Positions 43,740 to 53,965 are shown, counted from the first letter of the stretch. The stretch: 64,000 nt of DNA from Rhodococcus sp. SGAir0479 (GCF_005484805.1 NZ_CP039432.1:1240001-1304000), one strand, 5' to 3'. Numbers and translations: made by a program. The notes: a model not told the origin generated them from the letters alone.

Positions 43740-44603
43740 GTGCCTTCCGAACTCACCCTGTCCGTGGTCGTGCCCGTCTTCGACGAGGAGAACTACATCG
43801 GTGCCTGCCTCGACGCCCTGATCGGCCAGAAGGACGACATCCACGAGATCGTGGTCGTCGACAACAACTCGACCGACCGCACCGTCGAGATCGTCGAGAA
43901 GGTGGCCGCCGAGCATCCGTTCGTCCGGGTGGTGCGGGAACCGGTGCCGGGCGCGGTGCATGCCCGCAACACCGGCTTCGACGCCGCGACCGGGGACGTG
44001 CTGGGCCGCATCGACGCCGACACCCAGATCGGGCCGGGCTGGGCGCGCGCGGTCCTGGACTTCCTCGGCCGTGCCGAGAACCGGGACGTGGGTGCGGTGT
44101 GCGGCCTCAACAACTCGTACGACTCGCCCTACCGCGCGCTCAAGGGCCGATACGTCCGATGGATGGTCGGCCGCGGCAAGCTCGGCGGCGGAATGCGGAT
44201 CGCGAACCTGCACGGCGCCAACATGGCGATCCGCCGATCCACGTGGGAAGCAGTGCGCGAGGCCACCAGTTCGGAACTGGACGTCCACGAGGACGTCGAT
44301 CTGGCGCTGTGTGCGGTCCGGCGGAAGATCCAGATCGCGCAGCTGACCGAGATGTTCGTCGAGTTGTCCCCGCGCCGCGCCGCGACACCGCCGCGGGAGT
44401 TCACGCGCTACGTCGCCGCCGGGGCGAACACGTACGAGCGGCACGGGGTGATGAGCGCCCGCATCCGGTTGCTGCTCTGGCTGCACTGGCTCGGCCACGC
44501 CGCGGTGTACCTCGCGTACCGGCCGTACGACCCCGATCGTGGCCGCTTCACCGTGCGCCGGCTCGTGTTCGGCGGCCCCGCGCGCTCGCTGCCGGTCTCC
44601 TGA
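43740..44603 (+). CDS. GT2 family glycosyltransferase
   Basis: Start at GTG 43740; the CGGAGA just before it is rather close, so an alternative start is possible. The 287-residue enzyme has a GT-A fold: [24 protein letters not shown], the base-binding VVVDNNSTD, and the metal-binding DAD at 92-94 ([12 protein letters not shown]). The final 60 residues contain one possible membrane-associated helix ([21 protein letters not shown]). It should move a sugar from a nucleotide-sugar donor to a lipid, protein or polysaccharide; the acceptor is unknown. Its end is 13 bp from the convergent glutaminase gene. Confidence 0.85.
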   Translation: MPSELTLSVVVPVFDEENYIGACLDALIGQKDDIHEIVVVDNNSTDRTVEIVEKVAAEHPFVRVVREPVPGAVHARNTGFDAATGDVLGRIDADTQIGPGWARAVLDFLGRAENRDVGAVCGLNNSYDSPYRALKGRYVRWMVGRGKLGGGMRIANLHGANMAIRRSTWEAVREATSSELDVHEDVDLALCAVRRKIQIAQLTEMFVELSPRRAATPPREFTRYVAAGANTYERHGVMSARIRLLLWLHWLGHAAVYLAYRPYDPDRGRFTVRRLVFGGPARSLPVS

Positions 44604-44616
44604 AACCGCCGGGGAG

Positions 44617-46440
44617 TCAGATCCGGCCGCGCTGCTCGAACGTGCTCAGCAGCATCTCCAACTGGCCGTAGGCCACCGCGGCGAGCCGTTCGAGGATCGC
44701 CGACTTGACCTCCGGTGCGATGGCGGTGAGCCGCGCGAACCCCGCCGGGGACAGGACCGCCATGGTGACGGTGGTGTCGGCGCGGACGTCGTTGAGGTAC
44801 GTCGAGCCGAGCAGCGTGGGCATCTCGCCGAAGGACATTCCGGCGCCGAGCGTGGTGATGCGGTGCACCGTGCCGTCCTCGCCCGTCACCGTCGTGCTCG
44901 CCCGCCCGGACAGGATCAGGTGAATGCCCGACGCCGGGCCGCCGCGCCGGGCGATGACCTCGCCGCGCGCCGCCGTGCGCGGTTCGAGTTCGTCGGTGAA
45001 CCGTTCGAACTGCTCGGAGGTGAGGTCGGACAGCAGCGGATGCTCTTCGAGGGTGATCGAGTCGGGAGGCCGCTCGGCGACGCAGTGGCGGTTCAACAGC
45101 ACCTCCTCGCACCAGCGCGTCGCCGTGTCCGCGTCGACGAACACCCGGCCCTGCGGATCCTCCGCGGTCAGGCTCGACACGGTGTGCCCGAACACCCCGT
45201 CGGGGTCCACCAGCGCGGTCCGGCACCCGGCCGCCACGAGGTCGGCCGCGAGCGCCTCGAACATGCGCCGGGCGATGTCGCTGACCTCGTCGACGCGGCG
45301 GACGTCGACCACGACCGCCTCGAGGTCGTCCCGCTCGCGCTCGATCTCCCGGACCGCGGTCTCGGCCCCGGTGAACAGCAGGTCGCCGTGCAGTTCGAAG
45401 ATGCGGCCGCGGTCACCGAACGTGTCGAGCGCGTTCTGTTCGGCCTCGCTGCGGCGGGTGCGGGACCGCACCGCCGCGACGGTGTACCGGGCCCGGATGG
45501 CCGAGCGGGCCGCGCGGGTGACGTGCAGGAAGTGCAGCTCCAGGATGCGGGACAGTTCCCGGCACGCGCGGACGCCGCGGACGCTGTTGCCGTGGCGGTT
45601 CAGCCGGGGCGAATACACGGCGATGCCCAGCTGCCCGGGCAGGACGGCGAGCACCCCGCCGCCCACCCCGCTCTTGGCGGGGAGCCCGACGTCGGTGACC
45701 CACTCGCCCGCGGAGTCGTACATCCCGCACGTGGTCATCACGCTGAGCACGCGCTCGACCAGGGACGGATCGAGTACCCGGTCCCGCGTGTGCGGGTGGG
45801 TGCCGTTGTTGGCGAGCGTGACCGCCATCATCGCCAGGTCGCGGCACGTGACGTCGATCGAGCACTGCCGGAAGTACAGGTCCACGGCCTCGTCGGGGTC
45901 GCCCGTCACGACGTCGAACGAGCGCAGCATGTAGCCGATCGCGCGATTGCGGTGCCCGGTCCGGGCCTCGGACGTGTAGACCGCCTCGTCGAGGTGCAGC
46001 TGCCGGCCGGCGCAACGCGAGTACAGCGACCGGATACGTGCGAAGCGGTTCTGCGGATCGGACCCGGCGACCAGCGAGGCGGCCGTGATCGCTCCCGCAT
46101 TGATCATCGGGTTGCGAGGCCGCTCGGTGCCGGGATCGAGACTGATCTCGTTGAACGGCTCCCCGGAGGGCTCGAGGTCGATCTTCTCCGCAACCGCTTC
46201 CACTCCGCGGTCGGCGAGCGCCAGCGCGTACGTGAAGGGTTTGGAGATCGACTGGATGCTGAACGCCGCCGCGGTGTCGCCCACCTCGTAGAGATGTCCG
46301 TCGCCGGTCGCGACCACGATTCCGAACAGGTCGGGGTCCACCGCCGCGAGTTCGGGTATGTAGTCGGCGACCGCGCCGCCGCGGTCGGCGCGGACCGTCT
46401 CGAACACCTGCGTGACCAAGTCGTCGACGACGTTCCCCAT
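44617..46440 (-). CDS. glsA: Glutaminase fused to STAS and cyclic-nucleotide-binding domains
   Basis: A 607-residue protein with three parts. Residues 1-310 are a serine-dependent glutaminase with SxxK (S64-Ile-Ser-K67, in SIQSISKPF) and conserved NPMINAGAI and GLPAKSGVGGG. Residues about 350-460 form a STAS-like domain (GRIFELHGDLLFTGAET; DLEAVVVDVRRVDEVSDIARRMFEAL). Residues about 480-600 form a cyclic-nucleotide-binding fold (ISLRG-type AARGEVIARRGGPASGIHLILSGRAS; SFGEMPTLLGS). The enzyme makes glutamate and ammonia from glutamine; the added domains should tie activity to a nucleotide signal and partner protein. Divergent from dxs. Confidence 0.9.
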   Translation of the reverse strand: MGNVVDDLVTQVFETVRADRGGAVADYIPELAAVDPDLFGIVVATGDGHLYEVGDTAAAFSIQSISKPFTYALALADRGVEAVAEKIDLEPSGEPFNEISLDPGTERPRNPMINAGAITAASLVAGSDPQNRFARIRSLYSRCAGRQLHLDEAVYTSEARTGHRNRAIGYMLRSFDVVTGDPDEAVDLYFRQCSIDVTCRDLAMMAVTLANNGTHPHTRDRVLDPSLVERVLSVMTTCGMYDSAGEWVTDVGLPAKSGVGGGVLAVLPGQLGIAVYSPRLNRHGNSVRGVRACRELSRILELHFLHVTRAARSAIRARYTVAAVRSRTRRSEAEQNALDTFGDRGRIFELHGDLLFTGAETAVREIERERDDLEAVVVDVRRVDEVSDIARRMFEALAADLVAAGCRTALVDPDGVFGHTVSSLTAEDPQGRVFVDADTATRWCEEVLLNRHCVAERPPDSITLEEHPLLSDLTSEQFERFTDELEPRTAARGEVIARRGGPASGIHLILSGRASTTVTGEDGTVHRITTLGAGMSFGEMPTLLGSTYLNDVRADTTVTMAVLSPAGFARLTAIAPEVKSAILERLAAVAYGQLEMLLSTFEQRGRI

Positions 46441-46594
46441 GGAGCAACAGTAGGATGAGCGGACAGTCTGGGATGTGTGTTCGGACGGTATGTGCGCACC
46501 GACCCCCGGTGCCGCGCAGCCCGTCGTCCGACGGCCGTAGACTTGCCGGGTTGTCACGCGACAGCCCGTGAACCTGCCGGAGGGAGCGATCTCG

Positions 46595-48538
46595 TTGGGT
46601 GTCCTTGCCCGCATTCAGACGCCTGACGATCTGCGTCGGCTCGATGCCGCGGAGATGAAGGAACTCGCCGCGGAGATCCGCGAGTTCCTGGTCCAGAAGG
46701 TGTCCGCCACCGGGGGCCACCTCGGCCCCAACCTGGGCGTCGTCGAACTGACGCTCGCGCTGCACCGGGTGTTCGATTCGCCGACCGATCCGATCATCTT
46801 CGACACCGGTCATCAGGCCTACGTGCACAAGATCCTCACCGGGCGCAAGGATGCGTTCGATTCGCTGCGCAAGCAGGGCGGCCTGTCCGGCTACCCGTCG
46901 CGCGCCGAGAGCGAGCACGACTGGGTCGAGTCGTCGCACGCGTCGGCGGCGCTGTCGTACGCAGACGGCCTGGCCAAGGCGTTCGAGCTGTCCGGTCGAC
47001 GCGATCGCCACGTCGTGGCGGTGGTCGGCGACGGCGCGCTCACCGGCGGCATGTGCTGGGAGGCTCTCAACAACATCGCCGCGGGCAAGGACCGCTCGGT
47101 GGTCATCGTCGTCAACGACAACGGTCGCTCCTACGCGCCCACGATCGGCGGACTGGCGGATCACCTCGCGTCCCTGCGGCTGCAGCCCGGCTACGAGCGG
47201 ATGCTCGACAACGGCCGCCGGATGGTCAAGCGGATGCCGTGGGTGGGACGCGCCGCGTACCAGCTGCTGCACGGGATGAAGGCCGGCCTCAAGGACGCCG
47301 TCAGCCCGCAGGTGATGTTCACCGATCTCGGGGTCAAGTACCTCGGTCCGGTCGACGGCCACGACGAGGCCGCGATGGAATCGGCGCTGCGCCGGGCGAA
47401 GGCGTTCGGTGGGCCGGTGATCGTGCACGCCGTCACCCGCAAGGGCATGGGCTACGCACCCGCGGAGAACCACGTAGCCGACCAGATGCACGCGACGGGA
47501 GTGATCGACCCGCTCACCGGCCGGGCGCGCAGCACCTCGGCCCCCGACTGGACGTCGGTGTTCTCGGCCGAACTGATCGAGCAGGCCGCGAACCGCGATG
47601 ACGTCGTCGCGATCACTGCGGCCATGCCGGGGCCGACCGGACTCACGGCGTTCGGGGAACGATTCCCGGAGCGGATGTTCGACGTCGGCATCGCCGAGCA
47701 GCACGCGGTCACCTCCGCAGCCGGGCTGGCGCTCGGGGGGATGCATCCCGTCGTGGCCATCTACTCGACGTTCCTCAACCGCGCGTTCGATCAACTACTC
47801 ATGGACGTCGCGCTGTTGAAGCAGCCGGTGACGATCGTGCTCGACCGGTCCGGTGTCACCGGTGCCGACGGCGCCAGCCACAACGGCATGTGGGACCTGT
47901 CGCTGCTCGGCATCGTGCCGGGGATCCGGGTGGCCGCGCCGCGCGACGCCGCCACGTTGCGGGAGGAACTGCGCGAGGCGCTCGCGGTCGACGACGGCCC
48001 GACCGTCATCCGCTTCCCCAAGGGCGCCGTCGGCGAGGACATTCCCGCCGCGCGGCGGCTCGACGGGGTGGTGGACGTCCTGCAGATGCCCGAGGGCGAC
48101 CACGGCGACGTGCTGTTCGTGGCGGTCGGGTCGTTCGCGTCCGTCGCGATGGAGGCCGCGCAGCGGCTGTCGCAGCACGGCATCACCGCCGCGGTGATCG
48201 ATCCGCGGTGGGTGCTGCCGGTGCCCGAGTCGCTCGTCAAGCTCGCCGAGAACTTCCGAATGGTCGTCACGCTCGAGGACAGCGGCCTGCACGGGGGAAT
48301 CGGCTCGACGGTGTCGGCGGCGTTGCGCGCGTCCGGGGTGGACGTTCCGTGCCGGGATCTCGGTGTGCCGCAACAGTTCCTCGATCACGCCTCGCGCGAG
48401 CAGGTGCATCGCGACCTGGGGCTGACGGCGCAGGACATCACCCGCCAGGTCACCGGCTGGGTCGTGGGTCTCGACCGCTCCGACACCAGCGGCGGGCTCG
48501 GCAAGGGCGTGGACGAGTCGAACCCGAGCGTCGGGTAG
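46595..48538 (+). CDS. dxs: 1-deoxy-D-xylulose-5-phosphate synthase
   Basis: First enzyme of the MEP pathway: joins pyruvate and glyceraldehyde-3-phosphate with thiamine diphosphate. The 647-residue protein shows [17 protein letters not shown] with the thiamine motif, HxxSEAHD-like regions ([29 protein letters not shown]) and the transketolase second half ([24 protein letters not shown]). Start at TTG 46595 is preferred: GGGAGCG lies upstream and the product begins ([13 protein letters not shown]) where M. tuberculosis Dxs begins; GTG 46568 lacks a ribosome site. Convergent with the oleate hydratase gene, 6 nt apart. Confidence 0.94.
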   Translation: MGVLARIQTPDDLRRLDAAEMKELAAEIREFLVQKVSATGGHLGPNLGVVELTLALHRVFDSPTDPIIFDTGHQAYVHKILTGRKDAFDSLRKQGGLSGYPSRAESEHDWVESSHASAALSYADGLAKAFELSGRRDRHVVAVVGDGALTGGMCWEALNNIAAGKDRSVVIVVNDNGRSYAPTIGGLADHLASLRLQPGYERMLDNGRRMVKRMPWVGRAAYQLLHGMKAGLKDAVSPQVMFTDLGVKYLGPVDGHDEAAMESALRRAKAFGGPVIVHAVTRKGMGYAPAENHVADQMHATGVIDPLTGRARSTSAPDWTSVFSAELIEQAANRDDVVAITAAMPGPTGLTAFGERFPERMFDVGIAEQHAVTSAAGLALGGMHPVVAIYSTFLNRAFDQLLMDVALLKQPVTIVLDRSGVTGADGASHNGMWDLSLLGIVPGIRVAAPRDAATLREELREALAVDDGPTVIRFPKGAVGEDIPAARRLDGVVDVLQMPEGDHGDVLFVAVGSFASVAMEAAQRLSQHGITAAVIDPRWVLPVPESLVKLAENFRMVVTLEDSGLHGGIGSTVSAALRASGVDVPCRDLGVPQQFLDHASREQVHRDLGLTAQDITRQVTGWVVGLDRSDTSGGLGKGVDESNPSVG

Positions 48539-48544
48539 CGGCTG

Positions 48545-50140
48545 TCACCGGAACGCCGCCTCGAGAGCGCCGACACCGACCTTCGGGTCCAGGAGGCCGT
48601 GGTAAATCGGCGGGATCGGCCGGTCCACGCCCAGCAGCGTGTAGACGGCGTGCATCGCGCCGTGCACCGAGTACTCGACGGTGAAGACCACATCCTCGGG
48701 CAGGGACGTGAATTGGCCGAGGAACGCGAAGTTCCGGGCGCCGTCGGGGACCACCCGGGGACGGTCCTCCGGCACGCGCCGGCTGAACAGGGCCGAGGCG
48801 TACGGCATCATCACGGTCGTGACGTCGGTGGTGGCGAGGACCTCGTCGAGGATGTCCTCGAATCCGTACTGGTGGATCAACTCGGTGAGGATCTCCTTCC
48901 CGGTCGCCTGCGACATCTTCTTCCGCACGTAGTCGCCCTCGTTGTCGATGTCGAATCCGTACCCCCACAGGGTGCGGACGTCCCTCGGTTGCTGGGGGAA
49001 GTGCGGTTGGTACGGGACCACCGTCGACAGGTGCCAACCCGACTCGAACCAGGTTGTCAGCGCGCCGGTTCCGGGCTCGTTGCCGGTGTACTCGGTGATC
49101 CGGCGCAGCAGCGTGTCGCCGCGCATCGTGAGCGTGAACGACTCCCACTTGTTCTCGTCGATGTTGCCGTAGAACGTGTTGGGTCGGCCGAAATCCGGTG
49201 CCTTTCCGGCGATCTGCTCCCACAGCGACCAACTCTTGTCGGCCCGGTCGCGGATCAGCGGCGGCACGTCGTCGTTGCCGCCGTACGTGGTGTCCGCCGT
49301 GATCGATCCGAGGGTCGCGAACAGGAAATCGTGCTCACCCAGATCGATCGTCGACGTGCCCTGCGCGTTGTCGACGTGCAGGCGGATCGCGCGCCGGGGC
49401 TGGCCGGCGGGTGCGAAGTCGATGTCGACGACCCGGGTGGCGAACCGCACGTCGACGCCGCGCGTCCACATCCAGCGCTGCAGCGGCACGACCATCGAGT
49501 CGTACTGGTTGTAGACCGTTCGACGCACTCCCGAGAGCGTGTGGATCCGGGGAAACTCCTGGACGAACCGCAGGAAGTAGCGCCGTAGCTCGGCCGCCGA
49601 GTGCCAGTGCTGGAACGCGAACGTGGTGCGCCACATCTGCCAGAAGTTGGTGGTGAAGAAGTGCGCGCCGAACATCTCGTCGATCCGCCGTGCCCCGAGC
49701 GCTCGTTCGGGCAGCCCCAGCAGCCGCATCATCTCGAGTCGGTCCCGGTTGCCCAGGCCGAGCTCGGACGCGTCGATGATCCGGTGCCGCGAATCGATCA
49801 GCCGCGCTTTGTCGTTCGTTCGCACCTTCTCGTTGAAGTCGACGATCTCCTGCCGGACGCTGATGTCCGGATCGTCGAGGGACGGGATGGAGTCGAACAG
49901 ATCCCAGGTGCACCGGTAGGCCTCCTCCTCGAGCATCCGTCCGCCGCGGGTGACCCAGCCGTCGGTGACCGCGGGGGAGCGGGCGCCGTCGAGCGAACCG
50001 CCCTCGACGTCGAGCTGCTCGAGGATGTGCACGTGCTCACCCGGCACCCCGGCGTCGCGGATCGCGAACGCCGCGGCGGCCATCCCGGCGATGCCACCGC
50101 CGACGATCCAGAGATGGGTTCGCTCGAGGTCGACTCGCAT
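48545..50140 (-). CDS. ohyA: Oleate hydratase (FAD-dependent)
   Basis: A 531-residue flavoprotein starting behind GGAGGAACC. The FAD-binding GGGIAGM (14-20) opens the Rossmann fold, with EGGSLDG in the second glycine loop and conserved FFTTNFWQMWRTTFAFQHWHSAAELRRY in the middle. Such enzymes add water to the cis-9 double bond of oleic and other unsaturated fatty acids, giving 10-hydroxystearate, and can detoxify host or plant fatty acids. FAD has a structural role. Its place between dxs and a pentapeptide gene is not operonic (opposite strands). Family call is firm; the physiological substrate is inference. Confidence 0.9.
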   Translation of the reverse strand: MRVDLERTHLWIVGGGIAGMAAAAFAIRDAGVPGEHVHILEQLDVEGGSLDGARSPAVTDGWVTRGGRMLEEEAYRCTWDLFDSIPSLDDPDISVRQEIVDFNEKVRTNDKARLIDSRHRIIDASELGLGNRDRLEMMRLLGLPERALGARRIDEMFGAHFFTTNFWQMWRTTFAFQHWHSAAELRRYFLRFVQEFPRIHTLSGVRRTVYNQYDSMVVPLQRWMWTRGVDVRFATRVVDIDFAPAGQPRRAIRLHVDNAQGTSTIDLGEHDFLFATLGSITADTTYGGNDDVPPLIRDRADKSWSLWEQIAGKAPDFGRPNTFYGNIDENKWESFTLTMRGDTLLRRITEYTGNEPGTGALTTWFESGWHLSTVVPYQPHFPQQPRDVRTLWGYGFDIDNEGDYVRKKMSQATGKEILTELIHQYGFEDILDEVLATTDVTTVMMPYASALFSRRVPEDRPRVVPDGARNFAFLGQFTSLPEDVVFTVEYSVHGAMHAVYTLLGVDRPIPPIYHGLLDPKVGVGALEAAFR

Positions 50141-50365
50141 GGCGGTTCCTCCGACCGGGTGGGTGGGCCCCGGCGCCCGGGCGGTGGAGCGGCGCCCGGT
50201 GCGGGGGTGCACGACCAGTGTCGGCCGGTCCGTTCGCGACCGTCAACCGCCCGACGCGCGGGCGCCCGGATCGGTCGTCGCGAGCAGCACTGTCCGACAA
50301 TTGATTTGCGCGCATGGTCCCGTTCGTGGGGAAATGATCATCCCTCGTTCCGTCAGGAGGACTCG

Positions 50366-51181
50366 GTGCCGGAGCCGATCGTGTCGCCCGAACTGGTCTC
50401 GCAGTGCGCGAGCTGTTTCGGGCTGTGTTGTGTGGCGTTACCGTTCGCGGCGTCGAGCGACTTCGCCGTGGACAAGGCCGGGGGGGTGCCCTGTACCAAC
50501 CTGCTGGCCGACTTCCGGTGCGGGATCCACTCGGGGCTGCGCGAGCGCGGGTACGCGGGGTGCACGGTCTACGACTGTTTCGGGGCCGGTCAGAAGGTCT
50601 CACAGCAGACGTTCGCCGGACGGGACTGGCGCCGGAACCCCGCGACGGCGCACCGCATGTTCGACGCGTTCGCGGTGATGCGGCAGTTGCACGAGCTGCT
50701 GTGGTATCTGGACGAAGCGCTGCGGCTCGGCGCCGCCCGGCGGGTGCACTCCGATCTCGCGCGGTTGCGGACCGAGACGGCCGCGCTCACCGACTCCGAC
50801 GCCGCGACGCTGGCCGGCCTGGACGTGGCGGGCCACCGCGAGCGGGTGAACCGGCTGCTGCTGGCGGCCAGCGAAGCGGTGCGGGCCTCGGCCCCGGGAC
50901 GGCGGCGCAACCATCGCGGAGCCGATCTGATCGGTGCCGCGATGGCCGGCCGCGACCTGCGCGGGGCGAACCTGCGCGGGGCGTGGCTGATCGGCGCCGA
51001 TCTGCGGCGCGCCGACCTGCGCCTCGCGGACCTGATCGGAGCGGATCTGCGCGGCGCCGACCTGCGCGGTGCCGACCTCTCGGATGCGTTGTTCCTCACT
51101 CAGTTCCAGGTGAACGCGGCCCGAGGCGACGCACGGACCGCGCTGCCGGCCGCACTCACCCGACCCGCGCGCTGGTCGTGA
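50366..51181 (+). CDS. Cys-rich pentapeptide-repeat protein
   Basis: Start at GTG 50366, five bases after AGGAGG. The 271-residue protein has three parts: an N-terminal Cys cluster with Cys14, 17, 21, 22, 43, 52, 66 and 71 (CxxCxxxCC, then separated Cys); a helical middle (residues 90-175, RMFDAFAVMRQLHELLWYLDEAL); and about twelve pentapeptide repeats, A(D/N)LxxA (residues 183-242, ANLRGAWLIGADLRRADLRL). Pentapeptide proteins form a right-handed beta-helix that mimics DNA in Qnr and MfpA. The Cys region could hold a metal or iron-sulfur centre. Function unknown; it ends one base before the convergent sugar-porter gene. Confidence 0.8.
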   Translation: MPEPIVSPELVSQCASCFGLCCVALPFAASSDFAVDKAGGVPCTNLLADFRCGIHSGLRERGYAGCTVYDCFGAGQKVSQQTFAGRDWRRNPATAHRMFDAFAVMRQLHELLWYLDEALRLGAARRVHSDLARLRTETAALTDSDAATLAGLDVAGHRERVNRLLLAASEAVRASAPGRRRNHRGADLIGAAMAGRDLRGANLRGAWLIGADLRRADLRLADLIGADLRGADLRGADLSDALFLTQFQVNAARGDARTALPAALTRPARWS

Positions 51182-51182
51182 C

Positions 51183-52619
51183 TCAGCCGGCCTCCTCGAG
51201 GGTGCGTCCGCGCGTCTCTGTGACGAAACGGGCCACGAAGACGATCGAGACGAGGGCCATCACGGCGTAACCACCGTAGGTGAGCGAGAGGTTCCAGTCC
51301 GCGAGCGACGGGAAGGTGGCCGACACCAGGAAGTTGGCGACCCAGTTCGACGCGGTCGCGATGCCGACCGCCGCGGCGCGGACCCGATTGGGGAACAGTT
51401 CGCTGATGAGGACCCACACGACCGGTCCCCACGACAGCGCGAAGAAGAACACGAACGCGTTGGCCGCCACGAGCGCGACCGTGCCATTGGCGCCGGACAG
51501 CGTCGCGACCGACTCGCCGACCTCGTTGCGGGTGATCGTTGCCGAGTGGAAACAGACCGCCGCGGTCCCGAGCGAGACCGCCATTCCCACCGACCCGATC
51601 AGCAGCAACGGCTTGCGTCCGATCCGGTCGATGACCGCGATCGCGACGAACGTACCGACGATGTTGACGAGCGCACTGACGACGCTGATGAGCAGCGAGC
51701 GGTCCTCGCCGAAACCGACCGCCTGCCACAGCGTGCTGGAGTAGTAGAAGATCACGTTGATGCCGACGAACTGCTGCAGCGCGGCCAACGCCATTCCCAC
51801 CCACACGAGCGCGGCGACGCCGGTGGACTTGGAGAACAACGCTCGCACGCCGACCCCGCGGCGCTCGGCTCCCAGCGACGCCCGGATCTCCGCGATCCGG
51901 TTGGAGACGACCTCCGGGTCGCCGCCCTCGAGTTCGCCGATGATCGTGCGTGCCTCGTCCTCGCGGCCGGAGCGCACGAGGTGACGGGGCGACTCCGGAA
52001 TCGTGAACGTCATGACGAGATAGAGCACTGCGGGCACGGCCTCGACCGCGAGCATCCACTGCCACGCCTCGATGCCCATGAGTTCGCCGCGCCCGCCGCC
52101 GGCGGACGACGAGATCGCGTAGTTGACCAGCTGCGAGATGGCGATGCCCAGCACGATCGCGAGCTGGTACATGGAGCCGAGTCGGCCCCGGATCGCGGCC
52201 GGGGCGATCTCCGCGATGTAGGCGGGAGCGATCACCGACGCGAAACCGACTGCGACACCGCCCACGACACGCCAGAGCGTGAGGTCGACGATGCCGAAGG
52301 GGAAGGCCGATCCCAACGCGCCGATCACGAAGAGGACCGCCGCGATCTGCATCACCCGGATGCGGCCGAGCCGGTCGGCGATGCTGCCCGCGACCCACGC
52401 GCCGAGCGCGGCGCCGAGCAGCGTGAGCGACACCGACAGTCCGGTTGCGCCGGCACCGATGTCGTAGCGGTCGCGGATCGCGCCGACTGCACCGTTGATG
52501 ACGGCGGTGTCGTAGCCGAAGAGGAAGCCGCCGAGTGCGGCGGCCGACGAGAACAGCACGGCCAGACCGACGGCCGCGCGTGCGGCCGAGGGCTGGCCGG
52601 TGGTGTCGAGGTTCGACAT
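51183..52619 (-). CDS. Sugar porter (MFS), sugar/proton symporter
   Basis: A 478-residue 12-helix major facilitator protein of the sugar porter family. Family signatures are visible: GFLFGYDTAVINGAVG, RLGRIRV for the first loop, RVVGGVAVGFASVIAPAYIAEIAPA with the conserved Pro-Ala pair, PESPRHLV and GRKPLLLIG. It should bring in a hexose or pentose with protons. The substrate is not clear. It is convergent with the pentapeptide gene and stands alone, about 90 nt from the iron-binding lipoprotein gene. Confidence 0.88.
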   Translation of the reverse strand: MSNLDTTGQPSAARAAVGLAVLFSSAAALGGFLFGYDTAVINGAVGAIRDRYDIGAGATGLSVSLTLLGAALGAWVAGSIADRLGRIRVMQIAAVLFVIGALGSAFPFGIVDLTLWRVVGGVAVGFASVIAPAYIAEIAPAAIRGRLGSMYQLAIVLGIAISQLVNYAISSSAGGGRGELMGIEAWQWMLAVEAVPAVLYLVMTFTIPESPRHLVRSGREDEARTIIGELEGGDPEVVSNRIAEIRASLGAERRGVGVRALFSKSTGVAALVWVGMALAALQQFVGINVIFYYSSTLWQAVGFGEDRSLLISVVSALVNIVGTFVAIAVIDRIGRKPLLLIGSVGMAVSLGTAAVCFHSATITRNEVGESVATLSGANGTVALVAANAFVFFFALSWGPVVWVLISELFPNRVRAAAVGIATASNWVANFLVSATFPSLADWNLSLTYGGYAVMALVSIVFVARFVTETRGRTLEEAG

Positions 52620-52711
52620 AGGTGACTCCGTCCGAAATATCCTTCAGGCGGCACGCTACGCCGAATCCGCGGGCTGCGGGGATCAGGCGGAACGCGCTGC
52701 GCGCCCGCCGA

Positions 52712-53728
52712 TCACACGGCCTTCTTCGCTGCCTCCGACAACTGCGGCGTGATCTTGTCGATCACCCACGGGGTGGCGAGCACCCCGGTGCGGCTCAGGC
52801 CGGCGATCACCTGGGTGTCGGACAGGGTGACGGCGCTGCCCCGCTGGACGGCTCCGAGCGACGTGTACGTCGGGTTCTTCGCGGCCTCGGCGTCGTCCGG
52901 GACGAACGCGATCACGACGTCGGCGTCCACCTCGCCCAGACGCTCGGCGGAGATCGTGGCGAAGAAGCTGTCGGGATCGCTGTCCGCAGCGATCTTCTCG
53001 ACGCCGGGCGAGTCCACGAAACCGAGCTGGGTGAGAACCTGCACCCGCGGGTCGGTCGGTTTGTAGACGTTCACCTGTCCGTTGGTGGTGTCGAGGTTGA
53101 TCACCGACAGTGTCTTGCCGGCGAACTCGGGGTGCGCGGCCGCGGTGTCGGCGAGCATCGTGTCCATGCTGTCGATGAGGCGGGCGGCGTCGTCGGACTT
53201 GCCCATGGCCTGCCCGATGATGGTGGTCTGGTCCTGCCAGCTCGTCTGCCACGCCTTGCCCGGGTACGCGACGGTCGGTGCGAGCGCCGACAGCTGGCCG
53301 TAGGTGGCCTGATCGAAGCCCTCGTACGGAGCCAGGATCGCGTCCGGGCCGAGCGCGGCGATCGCCTCGACGGGGGTCGACGCGGTCGCGTCGAGGAGCG
53401 TGGTGGCACTCGCGTCGAACTTGTCCGTCAGCCACGGCATGACACCGTTCGGCTCGGCGCCGTAGGAGTTCTTCGGCATCCCGACCGGGGTCCCGCCGAG
53501 CGCGTAGACGATGTCCTCGGCGTTCCAGCCGAGGGTGACGATCCGCTCCGGGGCCGTGTCGATCGTGGTGGAGCCGAACGTGTTCGCGATCGTCACCGGG
53601 AAGGCGCCGTCGGACGGGGCTGCCGACGACGAGTCCGAGTCGGACGACGAGCACGACGCCAGCAGGGCCGTCGCGCTCAGGGCGGCAACGGCCGTCGCGA
53701 CCTTGCGGCGGGTGGTGAGAGCGAACAC
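52712..53728 (-). CDS. Iron-siderophore ABC transporter substrate-binding lipoprotein
   Basis: Start at GTG 53728, eight bases after AAGGAG. The 338-residue protein has a lipoprotein signal ending LLAS-Cys26, a Ser/Asp-rich linker, and a periplasmic-binding fold of the FecB/FhuD/BtuF class (TAPERIVTLGWNAEDIVYALGG; DAILAPYEGFD; ADVVIAFVPDD). It should catch a ferric siderophore outside the cell and hand it to an ABC importer, although no permease or ATPase gene is nearby. An IdeR operator lies just upstream, in agreement with control by iron. Confidence 0.88.
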   Translation of the reverse strand: MFALTTRRKVATAVAALSATALLASCSSSDSDSSSAAPSDGAFPVTIANTFGSTTIDTAPERIVTLGWNAEDIVYALGGTPVGMPKNSYGAEPNGVMPWLTDKFDASATTLLDATASTPVEAIAALGPDAILAPYEGFDQATYGQLSALAPTVAYPGKAWQTSWQDQTTIIGQAMGKSDDAARLIDSMDTMLADTAAAHPEFAGKTLSVINLDTTNGQVNVYKPTDPRVQVLTQLGFVDSPGVEKIAADSDPDSFFATISAERLGEVDADVVIAFVPDDAEAAKNPTYTSLGAVQRGSAVTLSDTQVIAGLSRTGVLATPWVIDKITPQLSEAAKKAV

Positions 53729-53753
53729 CGATGAGCTCCTTCACGGTCGGGTA

Positions 53754-53772
53754 GAAGGTGAGCCTAACCTAG
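53754..53772. promoter_or_regulatory. IdeR/DmdR iron box upstream of the siderophore-binding gene
   Basis: The 19-mer read on the minus strand, CTAGGTTAGGCTCACCTTC, agrees with the iron-box consensus TTAGGTTAGGCTAACCTAA at 15 of 19 positions, with the core AGGTTAGGCT intact. It lies 26 nt upstream of the start codon at 53728. The iron-loaded IdeR encoded at 12.2 kb is the expected binder; binding itself is inferred. Confidence 0.75.
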
Positions 53773-53965
53773 CGGCGCCCTGCGCGAGGACGGTGGGTGT
53801 AGACCGTGGCCGCCCGCCGGGGCCGTACTCGTCCCCATTGCGCCGATCGGGAAATCCCCTGGTGGCGAGTATCGACGATCTTCTCTCGGTCGGACCGGCG
53901 GCTGAGTATGGTCGCGGCAGATCGAGCATGTCGGGGTGCCCCGTTCCACGAGCCCAGGGAGCGCC

